From the IMG/VR virus record IMGVR_UViG_3300035698_035346, positions 1 to 53,467 of that record: a stretch of DNA of 53,467 bases. One strand, 5' to 3'. The DNA comes from a virus. Shown here in pieces: positions 39,804 to 47,976 of this stretch. The position numbers and the translations under genes were made by a program. The notes beneath the pieces are model-generated. The model saw only the letters and a list, made by a program, of their open reading frames with translations. It was not told where the DNA came from and searched no databases. Position 1 is the first letter of the stretch, and each line of letters begins with the position of its first letter.

Positions 39804-40446
39804 TACTTCCCTCTATTTCTTTATAACTAGCATCATATTTTTTATTCTCTGTCTTAGGATAAGATGATATTGGATATCTTAATTTTTCTTTCAGTTCCTT
39901 TTTTTCCTCTTTACTCCCCAGAAAATAAATATATCTATGTTTTCTTGGTCTTTGAACTACGTGAAACCTATCGTCTGCTTTTCTTAGCTTCAAATCATAT
40001 AGTTCACAAACCGTTTTAGAATGAAGATTAGTTCCTTTCATTCTCCACTCTGTTCTTTTATCGGATAACCCAGTATAAATAAAATTAGTTGCTTGATAAA
40101 TATAGCCTGCATGATTCCAACTTGTATCAGCATAACTAACTATTATCTTTGGCTTTGGTAACATTTTAAACGTTTTACCTATTAGAAAAGAAGCACTATT
40201 TTTTTCTACTTCTGGTTCTAAGAACAACCTGTTTAATTCGACTACTAGGCGTCTATATTCTTCTCCACAAATACCTTTACATAACGAAGGACTAGGAGGG
40301 CTACCATAAGTACAAATACCCTTTAAAGCATCACCTTCAAACAATCCGTAAGCATAACTTATACTGGGTCTTCTTTGGGCATAATGATGATGCAAGATAT
40401 AGTTACGGGTTTCTTTATTAGGTATTTGTTTTACAGTGTATTTCAT
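39796..40446 (-). CDS. Mom-like (GNAT-fold) DNA modification protein 2
   Basis: ILHHHYAQRRPSISYAYGLF, LKGICTYGSPPSPSLCKGIC, ELNRLFLE, ASFLIGKTF, IIVSYADTSWNHAGYIYQAT and YTGLSDKRTEWRMKG fit Mom-type proteins, which acetyl-CoA-dependently modify adenine. The match (particularly YADxxxxHxGxIYQATNF) is stronger than in the paralogue at 26347-26937. It overlaps the FmdB gene by 8 bases and ends next to the metallophosphoesterase. Probably protects DNA from restriction. Confidence 0.8.
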   Translation of the reverse strand: MKYTVKQIPNKETRNYILHHHYAQRRPSISYAYGLFEGDALKGICTYGSPPSPSLCKGICGEEYRRLVVELNRLFLEPEVEKNSASFLIGKTFKMLPKPKIIVSYADTSWNHAGYIYQATNFIYTGLSDKRTEWRMKGTNLHSKTVCELYDLKLRKADDRFHVVQRPRKHRYIYFLGSKEEKKELKEKLRYPISSYPKTENKKYDASYKEIEGSNA

Positions 40447-42045
40447 TTATTTTTTTCTTTCAAGTCTTTCAAGTTTTTTCTTTTGCTTAATCTTTTTTTT
40501 AAACTTTTCAGCATATTCACATTTTTCTCCATTTTTTATCCATTTAGCTATATTGCTAATTATTTCTTGAAAATTAACTGGTCTAAAATCATTAACATCT
40601 ACTCCCACATTATACATTATAGATTTGTCACTTAATCTTTTTATTTTCCAAGCATCATGTATATGGCCAACTAGATTTATTTCATAAAATTCATTTGCAT
40701 GGGAAGGACTATGAACAACGTAATATCTTTTTCCACTGTATCGTACAACAAGATTTTGTATCTTTGTTTTCATTCCGTTTCTTGAATTACCTGTTAATAA
40801 AGTTTGTCCGTTTCTTTCCATAAAAAAATTTTCATTTTCTATTTCAATACACCACATTTTTTCTGCTTTAACTTCTATTGTTCTATTGTCATTGGCAAAT
40901 TGTTTATATTGTAAAAAATCTTCTTTAGACTGTTTTCTTTTACATATAGTTAAATGGTTATCCCCTCTACAATCAGTTATTAAATTAGATTTAATATTAT
41001 GTGTAATATTTAGAGCTAAAAATTGTTCTAAAACTTTACTTTTACCCCATAAAGATATAGTATTAGAACTACCTTTTCCACCATTTGCTTTACATGCTTC
41101 TTGAATAAAAATATTATATTGTCTATCTGATAAAAAATACAACCATTCTGGAAATTTTTCTTTGTCTTCTAACTGTAATTTTTTTAAAATTATTTTACTG
41201 TTTTCACTACGAAAGTGAAATCCTACAGCAGGCAAAGAGTCTTTTTTTAATTTTTTGCCACATATATGAGTAATATTTCTTTGTCTTTTATAAAATCTAT
41301 AATCAAATTTTAATTTTTTTAATAAATCTTGAATTTCTTTAATATATTTGGGTTTAGATTGGTATAAACTTACATGTTTATATTTTTTATGTATACCACC
41401 ATCTGTTAAAATCCAAGCTAATAATTTTATCCATTCATCAGAAATATTATATTCTTTATTTCCACTTTGAAAGGCTCCTATAAGTTTAACAGGTGAATCA
41501 TATTCAAAAAGTTCTTTAGAAGTTTTAATTCTAATCGAATTACAATTATTAGTACCAAAACTAAATATGTGCCGATGATTTTCACTAAATTTAAATATAG
41601 CATTTCTATGTTTAAATTTATATACTTTATCAACATTGGTGATTATTATTTTTTTTATTGGTTTAAATTCTAATTTCTTGCTTTTTAAATTTATATTTGG
41701 TATTAAATCTCCGTCTTCAATTTCATTATAAAATTTCCATCCGTCTTTTGTTAGTATTCTTGTATCCATTGATACGCAGCAATGGTTGCCACTTACAAAA
41801 GTTTTTATCCCATTTAATTTTTTAATATAATCATAAGATTTTTTTGGAGTTCCTTGTTTACCACCTTTACTATTCCTAAAATTAAAATCTCCAACATTTA
41901 TAACAAAATCATCTTTCTTTACTCTTTCGTTCCAATTTTTTATTAAAGTGTCATCCATTTCTTTAACTGATTTAAAGGGTCTATTACAGTATTTTATTAT
42001 TTGAAAATGGCCAAAATGATCATCTGCCGAAAAATATGTATCCAT
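40447..42045 (-). CDS. Calcineurin-like phosphoesterase containing an intein
   Basis: The 532-residue precursor gives a 201-residue phage metallophosphoesterase. Motifs: FSADDHFGH (DxH), INVGDFNF (GD), FVSGNHC (GNH, normally GNHD) and NLVGHIHDAW (GHxH). The intein starts right after the GNH motif, either at Cys89 or Cys90; Cys90 leaves GNHC-SRNG with normal spacing. Likely a phosphodiesterase on nucleic acid or nucleotides. Splicing is needed to bring the metal ligands together. Confidence 0.92.
   Translation of the reverse strand: MDTYFSADDHFGHFQIIKYCNRPFKSVKEMDDTLIKNWNERVKKDDFVINVGDFNFRNSKGGKQGTPKKSYDYIKKLNGIKTFVSGNHCCVSMDTRILTKDGWKFYNEIEDGDLIPNINLKSKKLEFKPIKKIIITNVDKVYKFKHRNAIFKFSENHRHIFSFGTNNCNSIRIKTSKELFEYDSPVKLIGAFQSGNKEYNISDEWIKLLAWILTDGGIHKKYKHVSLYQSKPKYIKEIQDLLKKLKFDYRFYKRQRNITHICGKKLKKDSLPAVGFHFRSENSKIILKKLQLEDKEKFPEWLYFLSDRQYNIFIQEACKANGGKGSSNTISLWGKSKVLEQFLALNITHNIKSNLITDCRGDNHLTICKRKQSKEDFLQYKQFANDNRTIEVKAEKMWCIEIENENFFMERNGQTLLTGNSRNGMKTKIQNLVVRYSGKRYYVVHSPSHANEFYEINLVGHIHDAWKIKRLSDKSIMYNVGVDVNDFRPVNFQEIISNIAKWIKNGEKCEYAEKFKKKIKQKKKLERLERKK
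40786..41778 (-). mobile_element. Intein in the metallophosphoesterase (331 aa)
   Basis: It starts CVSMDTRILTKDGW and ends TLLTGN before extein S. LLAWILTDGG is a LAGLIDADG-like motif; the second (EACKANGGKG) looks degenerate, so the endonuclease may be inactive. C-terminal MWCIEIENENFFMER resembles the polymerase intein. Confidence 0.93.
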
Positions 42046-42305
42046 TATATAATTCCATTCTCTTTTTCCTTTTTTATTTCGTAAGGAACTACTTTTTTTC
42101 TATAGTATTCTTGTTTAGCACTTTCTAGTGCACCCATTATTGTATTGTGGATTTTATATCTTTCTGTGTTTTCCTCTAAATAGATGTGACAAATCTTAGT
42201 AATGAGATAATTCAATTCACCTTCATTATCTGTTTGAGCAGTATATCTTACAAGATTTAAAACTTCTTTGAATTTGATTCTTTTATCTTCTGTAATGTAT
42301 GGCAT
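42045..42305 (-). CDS. Conserved phage hypothetical protein (DUF6899-like)
   Basis: MPYITEDKR, GELNYLITKICHIYL, NTIMGALESAKQEYYRKKVV and PYEIKKEKENGII resemble a small family common in bacteria and phages that I recall as DUF6899. Function unknown to me. It overlaps the metallophosphoesterase start by one base and the end of an RLRCLT protein. Confidence 0.65.
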   Translation of the reverse strand: MPYITEDKRIKFKEVLNLVRYTAQTDNEGELNYLITKICHIYLEENTERYKIHNTIMGALESAKQEYYRKKVVPYEIKKEKENGII

Positions 42306-42568
42306 TTTGTATCTCCATTTCTTTTAAATGCAAGTAAACTTTTTGGTATAGTGAATGAACTTGAAATTTTTATATCTAAACATTTTCGGTTAACGCTAAA
42401 TAATTTAGAAGGAGCGGTTGTCCCAAAACCTACATGACCATCATTATAAAAAAAATGTTCTAGAATTGGGGGATTTGTTAAACATCTTAATCTTTCTTTA
42501 CACTTTTTACATATTTTATCTTTACCTTTTAAATCAAAGTAACATGAATGTCTATTAAGTTCTCTCAT
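42257..42568 (-). CDS. Hypothetical protein with CxxCxxRLRCLT motif
   Basis: ICKKCKERLRCLTNPPILEH occupies about residues 19-38. The start at 42568 is behind GGGGAAAAT. The rest is unrecognised. One of four ORFs in the window with this motif. Confidence 0.6.
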   Translation of the reverse strand: MRELNRHSCYFDLKGKDKICKKCKERLRCLTNPPILEHFFYNDGHVGFGTTAPSKLFSVNRKCLDIKISSSFTIPKSLLAFKRNGDTKCHTLQKIKESNSKKF

Positions 42569-42651
42569 TTTATTTTCCCCAATAAATAGCCTAATATAAG
42601 ACCATAAAAAACACACAAGGTATAATTAAATATTAAATATTCTTTACTCAT
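42565..42651 (-). CDS. Tiny membrane peptide (28 aa)
   Basis: MSKEYLIFNYTLCVFYGLIL... has one probable membrane helix and ends with ATGA overlap on the next gene, whose SD (GGGGAAAA) it contains. Its own SD is weak. Confidence 0.4.
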   Translation of the reverse strand: MSKEYLIFNYTLCVFYGLILGYLLGKIK

Positions 42652-42680
42652 TTTTTAAACATCAACCCACATTTTCCAAT

Positions 42681-42806
42681 TTAACTCATTAATACTTTGT
42701 ATATACCATATAAGACCCATAGTACTAGTATATTCCCTTCATAATGGCTATGACATAGAACCATCTCTGCTAATGTTAATATTCCTAGTATTTGTACTGT
42801 TGTCAT
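42681..42806 (-). CDS. Small membrane protein (41 aa)
   Basis: MTTVQILGILTLAEMVLCHS and ILVLWVLYGIYKVL suggest two short membrane helices. AGGA precedes the ATG by 5 bases and the start overlaps the end of the upstream gene. Function unknown. Confidence 0.45.
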   Translation of the reverse strand: MTTVQILGILTLAEMVLCHSHYEGNILVLWVLYGIYKVLMS

Positions 42807-43081
42807 TTTTTCCTCGCTTCTAAAAATATATGATACATCTTATTCTTTAAATAAATACTGTCCATATGGGTATGCTTTTTATCAATAATAAATTTAGTAT
42901 CTTTATTGTTTTCTACTATTCTAAAAGTTCTATCTTTAGGTAAGTTGCTTAAATTATTTATTGTTGCATATAAATAAAGTTTAGTACCTATTTTTCTTAC
43001 ACCTAACAAAGCAAATAAACCTCTTATTTTTATTGTTTGTTCTGGTACAAGTTGAAGTTCATATTGTTCAACTGTTATCAT
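42803..43081 (-). CDS. Phage hypothetical protein (DUF7352-like)
   Basis: YELQLVPEQTIKIRGLFALL and RTFRIVENNKDTKF with a final MYHIFLEA resemble the small phage family I recall as DUF7352 (Q-T-I...L-V...W...TF...G...H-x-F). Function not known. Confidence 0.6.
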   Translation of the reverse strand: MITVEQYELQLVPEQTIKIRGLFALLGVRKIGTKLYLYATINNLSNLPKDRTFRIVENNKDTKFIIDKKHTHMDSIYLKNKMYHIFLEARKK

Positions 43082-43256
43082 TGTTTCCTCCTATATCTAT
43101 ACCATTTGTTGCATTTTTTCTCTGTCGATACAATATCTCACACTTGTCTTTATCGCAAAGATAATCAAACCTATCTCCTACCATTCTATAAATACTTGCT
43201 TTTCTTCTACAAATACAACAATGTTTACCTTCAAAATAACTTCTGTCTTTCCTCAT
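43068..43256 (-). CDS. Small zinc-finger protein (62 aa)
   Basis: HCCICRRKASIYR and YLCDKDKCEILYRQR form a C-x2-C...C-x4-C finger. The ATG at 43256 follows the stop of the upstream gene; an earlier ATG at 43265 is too close to the SD. Function unknown. Confidence 0.55.
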   Translation of the reverse strand: MRKDRSYFEGKHCCICRRKASIYRMVGDRFDYLCDKDKCEILYRQRKNATNGIDIGGNNDNS

Positions 43257-43257
43257 C

Positions 43258-43767
43258 TTAATCATTCTCCTTTAAAGCTTTAAACAACTCTTTTTCTGTG
43301 TATTGGGCATCTGCTGATCCTTTATAAAAATAATCTATACATTTTTTATCCAATAATTCGTCAACATCTTTAACAAACCAAGAAGTAAAATATTTCAAAA
43401 AAGGATGCTCTTTATAATTATTATCTTCGGTTATAATAATAATTGGTTTTTGGTGTTCCCAAGCCCAAGCAAGTTCACAAGTAGTACCTGTTGAAGGTCT
43501 GGAGCACCCAAAAGTATTCATATTAGCTACTATCAAATCCGAATTAATTACACACTGATAATCTCTGTGTACTAAAGCTTGTGGAGGAACATCTGACTTC
43601 AATCCATCACCACTTATCTCAGCAAACTTTTTACCATTATAGGGGTCTAAGAATTTAACATCTTCCCAAGATTTCATCCTGTAATGATTTCTTACTTTCA
43701 GTCTCCACTCAACAGTTTCTTTTAGTTTGTCTTTAGACATATACCCTGCTAAATAAATCTTAAACAT
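43258..43767 (-). CDS. Nucleoside 2-deoxyribosyltransferase-like protein
   Basis: FKIYLAGYMSKDKL at the start, CVINSDLIVANMNTFGCSRP, STGTTCELAWAWEHQKPIII match the deoxyribosyltransferase/SLOG group (active-site E in TCELAWA). It may move bases between deoxyribonucleosides or hydrolyse nucleotides, aiding salvage or base modification. An NAD-derived substrate is possible in related groups. Confidence 0.78.
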   Translation of the reverse strand: MFKIYLAGYMSKDKLKETVEWRLKVRNHYRMKSWEDVKFLDPYNGKKFAEISGDGLKSDVPPQALVHRDYQCVINSDLIVANMNTFGCSRPSTGTTCELAWAWEHQKPIIIITEDNNYKEHPFLKYFTSWFVKDVDELLDKKCIDYFYKGSADAQYTEKELFKALKEND

Positions 43768-43774
43768 TATCTAC

Positions 43775-43820
43775 TCCTTGTCTATTTCTTTTTGTATTCC
43801 TTGTCTATTTCTTTTTGTAT
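43775..43820 (-). repeat. Perfect 23-bp tandem repeat
   Basis: Two identical copies of a 23-base unit, 43775-43797 and 43798-43820, span the C-terminus and stop codon of the upstream ORF. The second copy (in transcription order) is read in a different frame, gives the TAG stop and supplies AAGGA for the deoxyribosyltransferase-like gene. Confidence 0.9.
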
Positions 43821-44066
43821 CCTGTTTTTAATTTTGACTACTTTTTTCTCAACGTCATTATAAAAAATAACATTTTCTTTTTTATGCCATCTATATTTTA
43901 TTTTAATACCGTCTCCGTATCTATCATCAACATCTGCTTGTGTAAAGTTATCACAGGTTACACATTTTTCACCTGTGTCCCAAGCTATATTTATTAAATA
44001 AACTATACCTATTATCGGATTTTCTAGTTTTTTTATTCTTGCTTCAAGTATTGTATTCCAAAACAT
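43782..44066 (-). CDS. Hypothetical protein (94 aa)
   Basis: Helical protein with CVTCDNF near residue 37 and a basic end formed partly by the tandem repeat. No family recognised. It lies just downstream of the primase-helicase gene. Confidence 0.55.
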   Translation of the reverse strand: MFWNTILEARIKKLENPIIGIVYLINIAWDTGEKCVTCDNFTQADVDDRYGDGIKIKYRWHKKENVIFYNDVEKKVVKIKNRIQKEIDKEYKKK

Positions 44067-44076
44067 TGCTCACTCC

Positions 44077-46980
44077 TTATTGTTCCTGAATCCTTTTTAA
44101 TTCTTTAGAATTCAATTCGTCTTTTCTGTGTAAAATTTTAGTGTCTACATCATAAATACATTTGATTTCTGTATTTTTTCTCATTCCTATTGGCTCTCTC
44201 ATCTTAGTTACTTCAAACCTACTATTTTTTCCTTCTCCTTCTTTCTCGTAAAGAAACTTACAAACAAACGAAGGGAACAAAGGAAGCAAGTTATCAGCAA
44301 AAAAGGTTTCATCGTACTTCAACTGAGTAAAAACTATTAGTAACCCACCTTTAAGTTGTAACTGTTCGGTAAAGTGTTGAAATATTTTATCAGTTTCTGC
44401 ATAATTTTGAGGTAACAACCAATCTATAATAGTAACTGCATCTTTTTCTAACTCGATAGTTTCTGGTTTAGCATGTTGGCAGAAATAAAACTGACCTTCT
44501 GTTATTTGCAAATCTTCAGCTATAAGACCAAATCTTGAACCAGCCTCTAACGATATATAATATGGTTTTATGTGTTGGTCTATAAACTGTTTTATAAACC
44601 CCATTGCCATATGTGTATTATGATTAACAATAAAATTATCTAACATGTACAATGAATCTTTATTCAATTCAAAACCATAATATTTTTCTTTTTTGTTTAA
44701 TGGAGTAATTTTTATTCTACAAGTATTTGCCGATAATCTATTAGCTTTTGATTTTCTTGCTTTTTTTCTTTTCCTTTTGACAGGAATTGTTTCACAATCA
44801 CCCATAATTGAAATTTTATAAACTGTATAAGGTTTTTTATTGTGTGTTATATATTTTTTTTTATCATTAACAACAAATCCTAAACTTCTTGCTAAAAAAA
44901 CAATATCTTTAGCTAACTGTTCATTTGCAATATCTACAGCATAACATGTTTTACTTTTCGGTAAATATCCCTCTGTATCTATAAGACCTGCTAAAAGTTT
45001 CAATCTATTCTCTTTTGAATTTATTAAATATTTTCTAGGAATATGTTTATATTTAACAAGTTTTAATCCTATACTACTAGAATAATTTTCTAATTGTTTT
45101 ACTTCTTTATCTGGAGTAGTTATATTGGGTGTTGCACTGTCTCCAGCTCCTAACCAAACTCCCAATATATAAGGATCAATATCTAAACTTTGTTTTTTAA
45201 AATCAACGGGGACTCTATAAGCCAAATATGTTTTTTGTTTCTTTTTACTCCAACTTAAAAACGTTCTTACACTAATATTTAGCTTTTCTTTTGTTTTATA
45301 ATGTTGTAAAGACATAATATGTTCTCTATTAACTACAAAACCAGGTCCCCTTGTAGGTTTAACCTCAAACATTTCTCCAAAACCTGTACCTGTTTTTAAA
45401 ACTGTACGAGGAGTACTATCTATTCCCATTACTTTATTATTCACTGTAATATCTTCTACTTTTTTAAAAGAACCATCATACATTAAAACTTTTGTTCCTT
45501 TTCTGTGACATTTCCCGGTTCCTGTACTTCCCGCAATAACAACTATATCACCGTGTCTAAAAATTGCTTTGTCGTGGAAGTAAGGTACTTTAAAATCTAA
45601 AGCTCTACATGTACCTGAAAAAGTATCTTTCCATAATACTTTATTTAAGTGCTGATAATTCTTACCTGTTTTTCTTAAAAAATTCTTCTCAACAAGTTCA
45701 CTTAATATTTGTACAACTTTATTTTGTTTGTGTCCTGTTCCTCTTACTACTTCTAAAATGTTAGCTTCTTTAGCATGTTTTATATAGGTAAGTATATCAT
45801 CTGCTGCATCAGCTACTTCGTCACTAACATATTTATTAATGCTATTTAAAATATTTTTTAGTTCTGGTTTTGATAGTGGGTTTGGTATTCTATTATTTAA
45901 TACATCTAAAGAATAACAAACTTGCTCAAAACTCATTTTCTTAACCAGCGCCCCTGCTATACTCATAAAGGAAGTAGTTCTTGTACCTTCGGGAACAATA
46001 TCTTTAGTGCTTATAGTATTTTCTATAGTGTCTTCATTTTTGTCATCGTCTACAAACTCTTGTTGGAATTTTAAAAACTCATCATTAAAATTCTTTTTAT
46101 TATCGTTAATAGCACCTAAGACATCTACTTTTAAAATTGCTGGCATTCCACTCAAAGTATTAGTGTGGAAAGTTCTTTGATGGTTGTTTATGACGGAAGG
46201 CTCTACCATAATAAGCCCCCCGTCATTTTCAATGTCTATTTTTACCCTATCTAGTTCTATAGCTGATTTTCTAATAGTGTCATCATACTTATAGAATAAA
46301 TGTAACCCACCCAATGTTTCTTGATGCACAGTCTTATCAAGTTCTAAGAAATATTTACCCAAGAATTTCTTAATACTAGCATCTCTTATTTCTATTGCTT
46401 TTTTCTTTTCTTCTTCTGTAAGAGCTGGACCTTTTTCACCGTACCATCTCTTCTTTAAATCAGTAGGCATAGCATCAATATCTACTACGGTTATCCCACT
46501 CTTTGCACCTGTTTTCACAGCAATGTTTTTCTTTTCTTCTATCCAGATTTTCCATTGCTTCTTCTCTTTAGTTGTTTTCTTTTGCCATAACTTTTGTATG
46601 CAGGCTTTTCCGTTCTTTACTACTGGAGCTAGGTCAAAATTAAATGATTCATAAATACTTAAAACATCATCTATTATTTTCGGGGTTAACACTTGCATAT
46701 CGTATTTCTTAGCCAAATAATCTAATATTTCTTCTCTGGTATCTTTACTTCTTTCTGGCTCTAAAACTCTAACAAAGTCGACTAAATCTCCTTTTTTCTT
46801 ACAAACAAAACAATCAAATTTATAAGCTTTGTTTCCTTCTTCTAAAATAGGTCTCGCCGAAGGCATAACACTCTTACAAAAAGGGCAGTTTATCATTATT
46901 GATTTTTTCCATTTTTTTGTTTTGTACCCTTTAAAATTTTCACGAAGATATTCATCGACTTTTGTTAAAACTTTATACAT
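44077..46980 (-). CDS. Primase-helicase (zinc finger, AEP-like, PriCT, RecA-like helicase) with intein
   Basis: The 967-residue precursor becomes 669 residues after splicing. Domains in order: zinc finger CPFC...CFVC (about 32-60); archaeo-eukaryotic primase/polymerase core with GITVVDIDAM, GGLHLFYKY and KIDIENDGG (about 120-290); PriCT-like helical region EGTRTTSFMSIAG (about 331-385); RecA-like helicase starting IVVIAGSTGTGK (479-490) and continuing THMAMGFIKQF, WLLPQ, GGLLIVFTQLK. It should prime and unwind at the replication fork. The intein (491-788) sits between GK and T of Walker A. Followed by genes for an OB-like protein upstream in transcription. Confidence 0.93.
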   Translation of the reverse strand: MYKVLTKVDEYLRENFKGYKTKKWKKSIMINCPFCKSVMPSARPILEEGNKAYKFDCFVCKKKGDLVDFVRVLEPERSKDTREEILDYLAKKYDMQVLTPKIIDDVLSIYESFNFDLAPVVKNGKACIQKLWQKKTTKEKKQWKIWIEEKKNIAVKTGAKSGITVVDIDAMPTDLKKRWYGEKGPALTEEEKKKAIEIRDASIKKFLGKYFLELDKTVHQETLGGLHLFYKYDDTIRKSAIELDRVKIDIENDGGLIMVEPSVINNHQRTFHTNTLSGMPAILKVDVLGAINDNKKNFNDEFLKFQQEFVDDDKNEDTIENTISTKDIVPEGTRTTSFMSIAGALVKKMSFEQVCYSLDVLNNRIPNPLSKPELKNILNSINKYVSDEVADAADDILTYIKHAKEANILEVVRGTGHKQNKVVQILSELVEKNFLRKTGKNYQHLNKVLWKDTFSGTCRALDFKVPYFHDKAIFRHGDIVVIAGSTGTGKCHRKGTKVLMYDGSFKKVEDITVNNKVMGIDSTPRTVLKTGTGFGEMFEVKPTRGPGFVVNREHIMSLQHYKTKEKLNISVRTFLSWSKKKQKTYLAYRVPVDFKKQSLDIDPYILGVWLGAGDSATPNITTPDKEVKQLENYSSSIGLKLVKYKHIPRKYLINSKENRLKLLAGLIDTEGYLPKSKTCYAVDIANEQLAKDIVFLARSLGFVVNDKKKYITHNKKPYTVYKISIMGDCETIPVKRKRKKARKSKANRLSANTCRIKITPLNKKEKYYGFELNKDSLYMLDNFIVNHNTHMAMGFIKQFIDQHIKPYYISLEAGSRFGLIAEDLQITEGQFYFCQHAKPETIELEKDAVTIIDWLLPQNYAETDKIFQHFTEQLQLKGGLLIVFTQLKYDETFFADNLLPLFPSFVCKFLYEKEGEGKNSRFEVTKMREPIGMRKNTEIKCIYDVDTKILHRKDELNSKELKRIQEQ
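44617..45510 (-). mobile_element. Intein in primase-helicase Walker A (298 aa)
   Basis: It starts CHRKGTKVLMYDGSFKKVED after GTGK and ends NFIVNHN before T (+1). LAGLIDADG motifs LGVWLGAGDS and LLAGLIDTEGYL are present. Very similar in block A and C-terminus to helicase intein 1. Confidence 0.95.
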
Positions 46981-46983
46981 AAT

Positions 46984-47472
46984 TTATCTTATCAACCCTT
47001 CATATTTTTTGTATATTTCTTGTATTAGTTCCAAAACATTTTCGTTAGTAACAAAACCCTGTAAAGCTACTAATGTTTGTGATGTCATTTTACCTATAGA
47101 TTGATTTTCAATAGATAATTGTTTCCTAGCTGTCCACGACTCGTCAGGAAGAAAAGATGATGCAGAATTTTCCAGTGTTCTTTTTGCAACTGGAGCTTCT
47201 TTTGTTACTTTCTCTTCCGTTTTCTTTGTTTCTTTTTTCTCAGTCTTGACTGGTTCTTTCTTTTCTACTTTTGTAGTAGCACCTTCAACTGTTATTGCTG
47301 TTAGATATAAACTGGCATGTTCCTTCTTGAATGTATACTCTACGGCTTGTGCAGGTTTCAAAGCTTTAACTGTTTCTTGAAATTCACCATCCACACCAGA
47401 AAACAACCAATCACGACCTATTTGAACCATCTTACCGTTATTATGAACTCTTGTGATTTTGCCCTTTTCCAC
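46984..47472 (-). CDS. Hypothetical protein with OB-like N-terminus (162 aa)
   Basis: Residues 1-65 (GKITRVHNNGKMVQIGRDWL, later AVEYTFKK, YLTAITVE) have the strand pattern of an OB barrel, as in single-strand DNA-binding or cold-shock proteins. A K/E/T-rich linker (about 70-100) leads to a helical C-terminus. It directly precedes the primase-helicase, so a DNA-binding replication accessory is likely by context. Confidence 0.6.
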   Translation of the reverse strand: MEKGKITRVHNNGKMVQIGRDWLFSGVDGEFQETVKALKPAQAVEYTFKKEHASLYLTAITVEGATTKVEKKEPVKTEKKETKKTEEKVTKEAPVAKRTLENSASSFLPDESWTARKQLSIENQSIGKMTSQTLVALQGFVTNENVLELIQEIYKKYEGLIR

Positions 47473-47474
47473 TA

Positions 47475-47792
47475 TTATTCTCCTCCTTTATATTCCTTCC
47501 AATCAAGTTTACCATCTGAATCTCTACGCAAATAAAATGTATCTGGGTCATCTTTCTTAGAACCAAAAGTCAATGAAGCTTTGCAATCATTGCAATAGAC
47601 TTTTGCGTACTTATATTGCCCCTGTGCTACATTAGCCAAGAGTCTTAAATTTGTGCTCTGACATACATCACACTTTTCTACATCATAGAAACTTAATCTT
47701 TGTGATTCCATAATAACATCAAAAAGATTTTCGCCTTCTACTTCGAACTCATACATGTTCTGACCAATTTGTTTAATTACTTTCAGTTTCAT
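47475..47792 (-). CDS. Conserved phage zinc-ribbon protein (105 aa)
   Basis: EKCDVCQSTNLRLL and KVYCNDCKASLTFG form a zinc ribbon; FEVEGENLFDVIMESQRLSF and a last YLRRDSDGKLDWK match a small family common next to phage replication genes. Likely supports DNA binding. Confidence 0.68.
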   Translation of the reverse strand: MKLKVIKQIGQNMYEFEVEGENLFDVIMESQRLSFYDVEKCDVCQSTNLRLLANVAQGQYKYAKVYCNDCKASLTFGSKKDDPDTFYLRRDSDGKLDWKEYKGGE

Positions 47793-47976
47793 TCTTTTTC
47801 TCCTCTTTGTTTGTTTTGTTATCGGTTACGTTCATTAATCTTGCTAACCCATCAAAAAAATCTGATGCGTTTTCGCTTCTTGTTTTAGGTTCAGATTTTT
47901 CACTTACTATTTCTGTTGCAAAAATATTAGTACTAAACATTACCAACATAATCATAATCAAAAATGTTTGCTTCAT
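47773..47976 (-). CDS. Small secreted protein (67 aa)
   Basis: MKQTFLIMIMLVMFSTNIFA is a clear signal peptide, with likely cleavage after IFA. The mature part is short and charged. The ATG follows AGGAGG. Function unknown; export to the envelope is inferred. Confidence 0.6.
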   Translation of the reverse strand: MKQTFLIMIMLVMFSTNIFATEIVSEKSEPKTRSENASDFFDGLARLMNVTDNKTNKEEKKNETESN

